Shown here piece by piece: positions 8,124 through 14,954 of a DNA stretch of 64,000 nt (within the stretch, counting starts at the first letter, position 1; each line of letters starts with the position of its first letter). The notes beneath the pieces are model-generated. The model had not been told where the DNA came from, did no database searches, and saw nothing but the letters and a program-made list of their open reading frames with translations. This DNA comes from a bacterium. GTDB taxonomy: Bacteria > Bacillota > Clostridia > Christensenellales > Aristaeellaceae. A program made the translations under genes and the position numbers. The DNA lies in NCBI GenBank assembly GCA_004563405.1, contig SFTH01000007.1, forward strand, positions 1-64,000, written 5' to 3'.

Positions 8124-8154
8124 GAAAAAACCTCCCCGCACAAAGCAGGGAGGT
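8124..8154 (-). terminator. Terminator of the GGGtGRT/NifU-like operon
   Basis: On the minus strand ACCTCCC pairs with GGGAGGT and is followed by six T. It lies 19 bp after the stop codon at 8173. Confidence 0.85.
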
Positions 8155-8172
8155 CTGCGAACCGATGCTGGA

Positions 8173-9189
8173 TTACTTCTTGGACTCTTCAACCGCAACG
8201 GCCACGGCGACGGTCGCGCCGACCATGGGGTTGTTGCCCATGCCCAGGAAGCCCATCATCTCAACGTGCGCAGGCACGGAGGAGGAGCCGGCGAACTGGG
8301 CGTCGGAGTGCATGCGGCCCATAGTGTCGGTCATGCCGTAGGAGGCGGGGCCGGCGGCCATGTTGTCGGGATGCAGCGTGCGGCCCGTGCCGCCGCCGGA
8401 AGCCACGGAGAAGTACTTCTTGCCGGCTTCCCAGCGTTCCTTCTTGTAGGTGCCCGCGACGGGGTGCTGGAAGCGGGTGGGGTTGGTGGAGTTGCCGGTG
8501 ATGGACACGTCGGCATTCTCATGCCACATGATGGCCACGCCCTCGCGCACGTCGTCCGCGCCGTAGCACTTGACCTTCGCGCGGTCACCGGTGGAATAGG
8601 CAGTCTCTTTGACGATGGTCAGCGCATGGTCTTCCTTCACGTCCGCAGACAGGTAGTCATACTTGGTCTGCACATAGGTGAAGCCGTTGATGCGGCTGAT
8701 GATCATGGCGGCGTCCTTGCCCAGGCCGTTCAGGATGACGCGCAGGGGCTTGGTGCGCACCTTGTTGGCGTTCAGAGCGATCTTGATCGCGCCTTCGGCG
8801 GCGGCGAAGGACTCGTGGCCGGCCAGGAAGGCGAAGCACTCGGTCTCTTCGTCCAGCAGGCGGGCGCCCAGATTGCCGTGGCCGATGCCGACCTGGCGCT
8901 GGTCCGCGACGGAGCCGGGGATGCAGAAGGCCTGCAGGCCAACGCCAATCCACTTGGCGGCCTCGGCGGCGTTCTTCGCATTCTCCTTCAGGGCGATGGC
9001 GGCGCCCAGCTCATAGGCCCACTTCGCATTCTCGAAGCAGATGGGCTGCGTGCTCTCAACGATCTTATAGGCGTCGATGCCGTGGGCATTGGTGAACGCC
9101 TTCACATCTTCAAAGGTCTTAAAGCCGTACTTGTCCAGCACAGGCTGCAGCTGGGGCATACGACCTTCATAGTTTTCAAACAGAGCCAT
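8173..9189 (-). CDS. GGGtGRT family protein
   Basis: A 338-residue cytosolic protein of the GGGtGRT family (named for the motif, here SGGGTGRTLHPDN). Other conserved blocks are ALFENYEGRMPQ at the N-terminus, GSVADQRQVGIGHGNLG, FAFLAGHESFAAAEGA, and a glycine-rich end with GFLGMGNNPMVGATVAVAVA. The biochemical role of the family is not known to me. The start at 9189 has GGAGG at the right distance. It is 17 bp downstream of a NifU-like gene, and the same pair recurs in many Clostridia, suggesting a joint function around an Fe-S or metal cofactor (inference). Confidence 0.85.
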   Translation of the reverse strand: MALFENYEGRMPQLQPVLDKYGFKTFEDVKAFTNAHGIDAYKIVESTQPICFENAKWAYELGAAIALKENAKNAAEAAKWIGVGLQAFCIPGSVADQRQVGIGHGNLGARLLDEETECFAFLAGHESFAAAEGAIKIALNANKVRTKPLRVILNGLGKDAAMIISRINGFTYVQTKYDYLSADVKEDHALTIVKETAYSTGDRAKVKCYGADDVREGVAIMWHENADVSITGNSTNPTRFQHPVAGTYKKERWEAGKKYFSVASGGGTGRTLHPDNMAAGPASYGMTDTMGRMHSDAQFAGSSSVPAHVEMMGFLGMGNNPMVGATVAVAVAVEESKK

Positions 9190-9206
9190 TAACGTACGCC
9201 TCCTTC

Positions 9207-9911
9207 TTACTTGTCCGTGCGAGGATCGATCCACTTCACAGCGCCGTCCTCAGCCTTAAAGCGACCATAGGTGCCGATGTTCTTCTCATAGGCCTCGTTG
9301 GGGGACATGCCCTTCTTGATGGCCTCCATCATTTTGCCCAGGCTCAGGAACTGATAGCCGCAGACCTGATCGTCCTTGTCCAGCGCCATCTTCAGCACAT
9401 AGCCCTCGGTCATCTCCAGATAGCGGGTGCCCTTGGCCTTGGTGCCGTACATGGTGCCGACCATGGAGCGCAGGCCCTTGCCCAGATCCTCCAGACCGGC
9501 GCCGATGCGCAGGCCGTCGTCGGAGAACGCGGACTGGGTGCGGCCATAGACGATCTGCAGGAACAGCTCGCGCATGGCGGTGTTGATCGCGTCGCACACC
9601 AGGTCGGTGTTCAGCGCCTCAAGGATGGTCTTGCCGGGGAGAATTTCGCTCGCCATGGCGGCGGAGTGGGTCATGCCGGAGCAGCCGATGGTCTCCACCA
9701 GCGCCTCTTCGATGACGCCATTTTTCACATTCAGGCTCAGCTTGCAGGCGCCCTGCTGGGGAGCGCACCAGCCGACACCATGGGTGTAGCCGGAAATATC
9801 CTTGATTTCCTTGGCCTGAACCCACTTACCCTCTTCCGGGATCGGCGCCGGGCCATGGTGAGGGCCCTTGGCGACGCATACCATTTCCTCAACTTCGCGG
9901 GAATATTGCAT
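9207..9911 (-). CDS. NifU-like iron-sulfur cluster scaffold family protein, partner of GGGtGRT protein
   Basis: A 234-residue protein related to the IscU/NifU scaffold fold. Candidate cluster ligands are the cysteines in GVGWCAPQQGACK, TIGCSGMTHSAAMA and DLVCDAIN; the second block matches the GC-x-xxxASASxM-type block of scaffold proteins. The C-terminal third (KALDKDDQVCGYQF and after) is an extension not found in classical IscU. The start at 9911 follows AAGGAGG. It is transcribed ahead of the GGGtGRT gene with a 17-bp gap. It probably builds or carries an Fe-S cluster for its partner rather than being the general scaffold (inference); no cysteine desulfurase is nearby. Confidence 0.75.
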   Translation of the reverse strand: MQYSREVEEMVCVAKGPHHGPAPIPEEGKWVQAKEIKDISGYTHGVGWCAPQQGACKLSLNVKNGVIEEALVETIGCSGMTHSAAMASEILPGKTILEALNTDLVCDAINTAMRELFLQIVYGRTQSAFSDDGLRIGAGLEDLGKGLRSMVGTMYGTKAKGTRYLEMTEGYVLKMALDKDDQVCGYQFLSLGKMMEAIKKGMSPNEAYEKNIGTYGRFKAEDGAVKWIDPRTDK

Positions 9912-9984
9912 GGTTCTTCCTCCTTTTTTCTTGCCCGGACTCCGGGCGCAAATGCGCGAGACGCGCTGTATATCATACACATTT

Positions 9985-9993
9985 ATTATAGCA
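9985..9993 (-). promoter_or_regulatory. Extended -10 promoter of the NifU-like/GGGtGRT operon
   Basis: TGCTATAAT on the minus strand (9993-9985) is an extended -10 box. A good -35 was not seen. Confidence 0.55.
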
Positions 9994-10025
9994 CAAACCT
10001 TGCGGGATGTGGAGTTTTTTTTCTG

Positions 10026-10685
10026 TTATATAAAGCGTTCAAAGCCCCGAAAATCATGGACGACGGCATAGATGTCGGAATTTGACTCCAGCCACGCGCG
10101 CGGCGCGGTGCGGTCGAGGGCAATGATGCGCCCGGCGTGGGCGTTCGCCGCCGCCTGGATGCCGGAGGGCGAATCCTCTGCGACGACGCAATCCTCCGGC
10201 CGCAGGTTCAGCCGCCGCGCGGCCTCCAGATAGAAGGCCGGATCGGGCTTGCTGGGAAGCAGGCCCTGGTCGTAGACGATGCGGTCCATCGTAAACCACT
10301 TCTTCAGGCCCAGATCCTCCAGATAAAACCGGACGTTGTCCATCTCAGAGGCCGTGGCGAGAGCAAAGGGCACCCCCCGCTCCGTCAGCAGGTCGAACAG
10401 CTCCGGCGCACCTTCCATCAGGTGCAGCGCCCCCTCCGCGCGGGCCGCAGCGCGGTACTCCTCCTCCTTTTCCCGGGAAAAGGCGTGCAACTCCGCTTCG
10501 CTGAAGCGGTCGCCAAAGAAGCTGTGGAAGATGGTCGCGTTGTTGGGGCCGATGAACTTCTGTCGCACCTCGTCCAGCGTGAGCGATATTCCAAACTTCT
10601 CGCGCATGTATTTCTGCCACGCGCGCATGTGGAAGCGGGTGTCGTCAAAGAGCGTACCGTTGAAATCAAAGAGGACTGCCTTCAT
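10026..10685 (-). CDS. HAD-superfamily hydrolase (beta-phosphoglucomutase/phosphatase type)
   Basis: A 219-residue HAD phosphatase with motif I DFNGTLFDD near the N-terminus, a helical cap, motif II LATASE, the KPDP lysine motif (LPSKPDPAFY) and motif III VVAEDSPSGIQAA. It removes or moves phosphate on a small metabolite. The pattern (DxDGTL-like start with Asn in place of the second Asp: DFNGT) resembles the phosphoglucomutase/GS1-like subgroup but has N where an acid-base Asp normally sits, so a classic mutase/phosphatase mechanism may be altered. It is the last gene of the run starting at ecfA1, 15 bp after ybaK. Confidence 0.8.
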   Translation of the reverse strand: MKAVLFDFNGTLFDDTRFHMRAWQKYMREKFGISLTLDEVRQKFIGPNNATIFHSFFGDRFSEAELHAFSREKEEEYRAAARAEGALHLMEGAPELFDLLTERGVPFALATASEMDNVRFYLEDLGLKKWFTMDRIVYDQGLLPSKPDPAFYLEAARRLNLRPEDCVVAEDSPSGIQAAANAHAGRIIALDRTAPRAWLESNSDIYAVVHDFRGFERFI

Positions 10686-10700
10686 TCTGCTTCTCTCCCG

Positions 10701-11174
10701 TCAAGCCTTGGTCACATCTGCAAAATCTGCCCCCACATACTCCGCCAGACGCTCGGGATTCACGATCACCTGAACGCCCCGCTGGCCCGCGCTGACGTAG
10801 ATCCGGTCGAAGAGTATGGCCGTCTCGTCCAGCGTCGTGGGGAACTTCTTCTTCATGCCCACGGGCGAACAGCCGCCGCGCATGTAGCCTGTGAGAGGCA
10901 AAAGCGACTTCACCGGAATCAGCTCGATCTTCTTTTCCCCCGCAACCTGCGCGCACTTCTTGAGATCCAGCTCCTGGGCGACGGGAATGCAGAACACATG
11001 GTGGCCGTGTTTTTCCCCGTGGGCCACCAGCGTCTTGAACACGCAGTCGGGATCCACGCCCAGCGCCTGCGCCGCGTGCACGCCGCTCAGGTCGCTCTCG
11101 TCCACCTCGTATTCGCTCGTATCAAAGGGAATATCCGCCTGTTTGAGCAGGCGCATGACGTTCGTAATGGTCAT
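10701..11174 (-). CDS. ybaK: Cys-tRNA(Pro)/Cys-tRNA(Cys) deacylase, YbaK/EbsC family
   Basis: A 157-residue YbaK-type editing protein that hydrolyses Cys-tRNA(Pro) made in error by prolyl-tRNA synthetase. Family signs: N-terminal TNVMRLLKQADIPF, VFKTLVAHG with the key Lys, KIELIPVKSLLPLTGYMRGGCSPVGMKKKFP, and the C-terminal GVQVIVNPERLAEYV. The ATG at 11174 directly abuts the stop codon of the preceding pyrophosphatase-like gene, indicating co-translation. Length and motifs match the family well. Confidence 0.93.
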   Translation of the reverse strand: MTITNVMRLLKQADIPFDTSEYEVDESDLSGVHAAQALGVDPDCVFKTLVAHGEKHGHHVFCIPVAQELDLKKCAQVAGEKKIELIPVKSLLPLTGYMRGGCSPVGMKKKFPTTLDETAILFDRIYVSAGQRGVQVIVNPERLAEYVGADFADVTKA

Positions 11175-11540
11175 TTACCCGTCCTTCCTCCATAAAAAAA
11201 GGCCCTTCATGCCCGCGTAGTCGTTGTAAAAGGCGTCGATGGCGGCCGCCTCCGCCGGCGTGCAGCCGATCAGCAGCTTGATCTCAACGTCGCGCCTGAG
11301 CGCATCCACCGTCGCGACCAGCGCCACCAGCTTCCGCCCCGGCGCGGAGCCCAGCCAGAGATCCAGCTCCTCGCCGTCGGATGCGCGCGTTCCGGCGATG
11401 TAGCCGTAGTCCAGCGGGTAGACGATCTCCGGGTACTCCGGATGCCGGGAGCCCTTCGGTCGCTCGATGACGACCTCCCCTCCCTCAATCATCCCGTCCA
11501 GCAGCTCCCAGAATTCAGGATTCGGTCTCATGGGGTTCAT
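11175..11540 (-). CDS. Short inorganic pyrophosphatase-like protein
   Basis: A 121-residue protein resembling a small group annotated as inorganic pyrophosphatase. It keeps RPKGSRHPEYPEIVYPLDYGY, which recalls the class I pyrophosphatase start, and a short acidic stretch SDGEELDLWLGS where the D-x-D-P-x-D metal motif is expected but only partly preserved. It is much shorter than the usual 170 residues, ending soon after a helix with IDAFYNDYAGMKG. Activity on pyrophosphate is therefore not certain. The ATG at 11540 lies 26 bp inside truA and has GGAGG, showing translational coupling. Confidence 0.65.
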   Translation of the reverse strand: MNPMRPNPEFWELLDGMIEGGEVVIERPKGSRHPEYPEIVYPLDYGYIAGTRASDGEELDLWLGSAPGRKLVALVATVDALRRDVEIKLLIGCTPAEAAAIDAFYNDYAGMKGLFLWRKDG

Positions 11541-12270
11541 AGAAGACCTCCATCAGCGTGAGCCCATGGGCCGGCGCCGTGATGCCCAGATCCAACCTGC
11601 TTCCGCTCTCTATTGCCCGTTTGATGGCTCCGGGGGCGAGCTTTCCACTGCCCACACCGATGAGCGTTCCGGCGATGATGCGCACCATGTTGTAGAGGAA
11701 GCCGTTTCCCTCCACAATCAGGCAGATTTCCGCGCCCTGCCGCTCCACATCCGCGCGCCAGATGGTGCGCACCGTGTCCTTCACCACGGAGCCGCTCGCG
11801 GCAAACGCGGCGAAATCGTGCGTTCCTACGAGACTCTGCGCCTCGGCGCGCATCTTCTCCACATCCAGAGGATAGATCACGTGCGCGTGGGTCAGCCGAT
11901 TCAGCGCGCCTGCGTGAGGCGCGGCATGAATGAGGTAGCGGTACCGCTTTCCCCTCCCGGAAAAGCGGGCGTGAAACGCCATGGAGACCTCCTCGGAGCG
12001 AACCACGCGGATGTCCGGGGGCAGCATGGTGTTGAGGGCAAAGCTGAACTTGTCCGCAGGAATCCGGGACTGCGTATCAAAGTGGGCGGACTGGCCCAGG
12101 GCGTGGACGCCCGCGTCCGTGCGGCTCGCGCCGGAGACGCACACTTCCTCCCCCGTGAGCCGGAGCACCGCGCGCTCCAGCTTTTCCTGCACCGTCATGG
12201 CGTTCGACTGGCGCTGCCAGCCCGCGTAATTTGTGCCGTCGTATTCGACGATCAGATGAATTCTTCGCAT
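11515..12270 (-). CDS. truA: tRNA pseudouridine(38-40) synthase TruA
   Basis: Makes pseudouridine at positions 38-40 of tRNA anticodon stems. The 251-residue length is normal. The catalytic aspartate is Asp52 in the SRTDAGVHA motif. Other family blocks are VEYDGTNYAGWQRQ at the N-terminus, FHARFSGRGKRYRY and FLYNMVRIIAGTLI. It follows ecfT by 8 bp, the usual position in Firmicutes, and overlaps the next gene. Confidence 0.96.
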   Translation of the reverse strand: MRRIHLIVEYDGTNYAGWQRQSNAMTVQEKLERAVLRLTGEEVCVSGASRTDAGVHALGQSAHFDTQSRIPADKFSFALNTMLPPDIRVVRSEEVSMAFHARFSGRGKRYRYLIHAAPHAGALNRLTHAHVIYPLDVEKMRAEAQSLVGTHDFAAFAASGSVVKDTVRTIWRADVERQGAEICLIVEGNGFLYNMVRIIAGTLIGVGSGKLAPGAIKRAIESGSRLDLGITAPAHGLTLMEVFYEPHETES

Positions 12271-12278
12271 GCGCCCTC

Positions 12279-13088
12279 TCAGATCAGACCCATCACATTG
12301 ATGGAAATCAGCACGGCGTACATGGCTGCAATCGCACCCGCAGACGCGCCGTCGCGCCAGCCGAAGTGCAGCTGTTTCATCTTCGTGCGGCCCTCGCCGC
12401 CCCGGTAGCAGCGAGCCTCCATGGCCATGGCCAGCTCGTCCGCCCTCCGGAATGCGCTGACGAACAGCGGCACCAGCAGCGGAATCATGGCCTTCGCCCG
12501 GGCGATGAGCTTGCCGCTCTCAAAGTCCGCCCCACGGGCCATCTGAGCCCGTTTGATCTTGCCCGTCTCCTCCATGAGCGTCGGGATGAAGCGCAGGGCT
12601 ATGGACATCATCATGGAAATCTCGTGGGCCGGGAAGCCGATTTTGCTCAGCGGCCGCATCAGCGTCTCCAGCCCGTCGGTCAGGGCGATGGGAGACGTGG
12701 TCAGGGTCAGGATCTGGGAACAGAGCACCAGCAGTATCAGCCGCACGGCCATGAACAGCGCCGTGTGCAGACCGCCGCTGGTGATGCGGATGATCCAGAA
12801 GTGAACCAGAACCTCGCCATCCTTCATCAGAAACAGGTTCAAAAGGAAGGTAATGGCGATGATGAAGAACAGGGGCTTGAGGCCCTTGAGCATGTATTTC
12901 AGGCCGATCTTCGTGGAAAACGCGCACCAGAGCACGAACAGGAAGATCAGCGCAAAGCCGGTGAAGCTCCTAGTAATGAACACCAGCACGATCAGCGCAA
13001 CGGTCAGTATGAGCTTGGTTCGCGGATCGAGATGGTAGAGAAACGAATCTCCGGGAAAGAACTGCCCGATCGTCACGTTGTTCAGCAC
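12279..13088 (-). CDS. ecfT: Energy-coupling factor transporter transmembrane subunit EcfT
   Basis: Membrane subunit of a group II ECF vitamin transporter, linking the ATPases EcfA1/EcfA2 to exchangeable substrate-binding S-components. The 269-residue protein has several hydrophobic segments (about residues 28-60, 90-130 and near the C-terminus) and the cytoplasmic coupling helices with the ARG-type motifs: KRAQMARGADF and AMEARCYRGGEGRT. It overlaps the ecfA2 end by 7 bp. No S-component is nearby, as normal for a shared module. Confidence 0.95.
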   Translation of the reverse strand: MLNNVTIGQFFPGDSFLYHLDPRTKLILTVALIVLVFITRSFTGFALIFLFVLWCAFSTKIGLKYMLKGLKPLFFIIAITFLLNLFLMKDGEVLVHFWIIRITSGGLHTALFMAVRLILLVLCSQILTLTTSPIALTDGLETLMRPLSKIGFPAHEISMMMSIALRFIPTLMEETGKIKRAQMARGADFESGKLIARAKAMIPLLVPLFVSAFRRADELAMAMEARCYRGGEGRTKMKQLHFGWRDGASAGAIAAMYAVLISINVMGLI

Positions 13089-13945
13089 GTCTCTTCTCCC
13101 TTCTTTCCGAGATTTTTCAGTATTTCTGCGCAGACGTCCGCCGCCCGATAGGCGTCGGGCGCGATCTCAAAGCCCTTTTCCCGCAGAATCGCCGCGAGCT
13201 TTGCGCACTCCGGCACGTCCAGACCCATCTTTCGCAGTTCATCGCCGTGGAGAAAGACCTCCGCCGGCGTGCCCTGAAGGGCCACGCGTCCGTGGTCGAG
13301 CACATACAGCCGCTGGCAATACTTGCCCACGTCGTCCATGGAGTGGGACACCATGACCACCGTCACGCCGCTCTCGTGAATGCCCCGGATCAGCTCCAGC
13401 ATGCTGCGCCGCCCGGCAGGGTCGAGGCCCGCGGCGGGCTCGTCCAGAACCAGGATCGACGGGTTCATCGCCAACACGCCCGCGATGGCCACCCGGCGCT
13501 TCTGTCCGCCGGATAGATTGAAGGGCGATGCATCCCGCAGGGAATCGTCCAGGCCCACCAGCGCCATCGCGCCGTGCACCCGCCGCTTGATTTCTTCCGC
13601 GTCCAGCTTCAGGTTCTCCGGCCCGAAAGCGATGTCCTTGCCCACCGTCTCCTCAAAGAGCTGGTACTCGGGATACTGGAACACCAGTCCCACCTCCCGT
13701 CGGATCTCCGAAAGGTTCGTGTCCTTTTCACCCAGATCCTTTCCGTTTACGAAAACACAGCCCGTCGCGCTCTTCTCCAGCGCGTTGAAGTGAGACACCA
13801 GCGTACTCTTGCCGCTGCCGGTGTGGCCGATGATGCCAATGAATTCGCCGTCGCCGATGGTGAGGCTCACGTCGTCCAGCGCCCGCGCCTCGAAGGGCGA
13901 GCCCGGCATGTAGACGTGGCTGAGATGCTTTACTTCAATCGACAC
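13082..13945 (-). CDS. ecfA2: Energy-coupling factor transporter ATPase EcfA2
   Basis: ABC ATPase of 287 residues that powers ECF vitamin uptake. Walker A GHTGSGKST, Q-loop FQYPEYQLF, signature LSGGQKRR, Walker B SILVLDEPAAGLDP and the switch His in MVSHSMDDV are all present. The GTG at 13945 is chosen as start because the protein then begins SIEVKHLSHVYMPG like other EcfA2 proteins and a GGTGG sits upstream; it overlaps the end of ecfA1 by 16 bp. Works with ecfA1 and ecfT. Confidence 0.94.
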   Translation of the reverse strand: MSIEVKHLSHVYMPGSPFEARALDDVSLTIGDGEFIGIIGHTGSGKSTLVSHFNALEKSATGCVFVNGKDLGEKDTNLSEIRREVGLVFQYPEYQLFEETVGKDIAFGPENLKLDAEEIKRRVHGAMALVGLDDSLRDASPFNLSGGQKRRVAIAGVLAMNPSILVLDEPAAGLDPAGRRSMLELIRGIHESGVTVVMVSHSMDDVGKYCQRLYVLDHGRVALQGTPAEVFLHGDELRKMGLDVPECAKLAAILREKGFEIAPDAYRAADVCAEILKNLGKKGEETC

Positions 13946-14760
13946 AGTTCCACCGCCATTTCTTCCACCGTCAGGATCTCCCGGGGGATCTTCACGCCCG
14001 CGTCCCGGAGCCTGCGGGAGAGCTTCATCATCTCCGGCACATCCAGGCCCAGCTGCAACACTTCGTCCACATTGGAAAACACCGTCCGCGGGGCACCCTC
14101 GAGCTCTACGCGCCCGGCGTCCATCACCACGACGCGATCGGCCTGCACGGCCTCTTCCATGAAGTGGGTGATCCAGATCACGGTGATGCCCTCCTCCCGG
14201 TTGATGCGCCGGGCGACCGAGAACACGTCCCTGCGGCCGATGGGGTCCAGCATCGCCGTGGATTCGTCGAACACGATGATCGAGGGCCGCATGGCCAGCA
14301 CGCCCGCGATGGCCACGCGCTGCTTCTGTCCGCCGGAGAGCATGGAGGGCGACGCCATCGCCCGGTCGGCCATGCCCACCTCGGCCAGCGCCTCGTTCAC
14401 ACGCCGGCGAATTTCTCCGGGAGCGACGCCGCGGTTCTCCAGCCCGAACGCGCAGTCCTCCTCCACCACGGTGGCGACAATCTGGTTGTCGGGATTCTGG
14501 AAGACCATGCCGCACTTTTCGCGCACGCCGTAGGCGTTTTCCTCGCTGACCTCGAGTCCGCCCACCGTCACGCGCCCGGAGTCCGGAATGAGCAGGGCGT
14601 TCAGAAGCCGCGCAAGCGTGGATTTTCCGCTTCCGTTCCGGCCCAGCACCGCCAGAAACTCTCCCCTCTGAACCTTCAGGCTCACATGGTTTACCGCGGG
14701 CGTCTCCGCGCCTTCATATTGAAAAACGACGTCGTCGAGTTGAATGATTGCTTCGTTCAT
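13930..14760 (-). CDS. ecfA1: Energy-coupling factor transporter ATPase EcfA1
   Basis: First ATPase of the ECF module, 276 residues. Walker A GRNGSGKST, Q-loop FQNPDNQIV, signature LSGGQKQR, Walker B IIVFDESTAMLDP and switch His in WITHFMEEA. The Walker B glutamate is followed by Ser rather than Pro (DES), which is the normal pattern of EcfA1. The ATG at 14760 follows GGAGG, with a TATAAT box about 25 bp upstream (14784-14779). It heads a seven-gene run ending with the HAD hydrolase. Confidence 0.95.
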   Translation of the reverse strand: MNEAIIQLDDVVFQYEGAETPAVNHVSLKVQRGEFLAVLGRNGSGKSTLARLLNALLIPDSGRVTVGGLEVSEENAYGVREKCGMVFQNPDNQIVATVVEEDCAFGLENRGVAPGEIRRRVNEALAEVGMADRAMASPSMLSGGQKQRVAIAGVLAMRPSIIVFDESTAMLDPIGRRDVFSVARRINREEGITVIWITHFMEEAVQADRVVVMDAGRVELEGAPRTVFSNVDEVLQLGLDVPEMMKLSRRLRDAGVKIPREILTVEEMAVELCRLK

Positions 14761-14843
14761 ATACTTTCCTCCGAGTCTGAATTATAACATTCATTCGTTA
14801 AGTAAATCACGATTTCTGTTTAGATTTAGATGTATACTGCTCA

Positions 14844-14876
14844 GAAGCGGACGAAAATCCCAAAAATATCCGCTTC
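14844..14876. repeat. Inverted repeat between ecfA1 and pgk-tpi
   Basis: GAAGCGGA (14844-14851) and TCCGCTTC (14869-14876) are perfect 8-bp arms with a 17-bp A-rich spacer, about 40 bp upstream of the pgk-tpi -10 box. There is no T-run on either side. It could be an operator for a glycolytic regulator, or a hairpin in a leader; neither is proven. Confidence 0.4.
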
Positions 14877-14912
14877 CTTGCAGAAAACTAACTTTTATTT
14901 CCAAGGGATTTG

Positions 14913-14921
14913 TGCTAAAAT
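14913..14921 (+). promoter_or_regulatory. Probable extended -10 promoter of pgk-tpi
   Basis: TGCTAAAAT (14913-14921) fits an extended -10 element; the -35 region (TTTTAT at 14893-14898) is poor. It lies 33 bp before the ATG, with AAGGAG as ribosome binding site. Confidence 0.5.
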
Positions 14922-14954
14922 AAAGGCACAATCTTGATTAAGGAGTGAATCGCA

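Noticed and set aside
5598..8198. 866-codon open frame antisense to nrdD
   Set aside because: Shadow of a GC-rich gene. Composition (Val/Ala/His/Gly-rich) is typical of antisense frames and no family motif is present.
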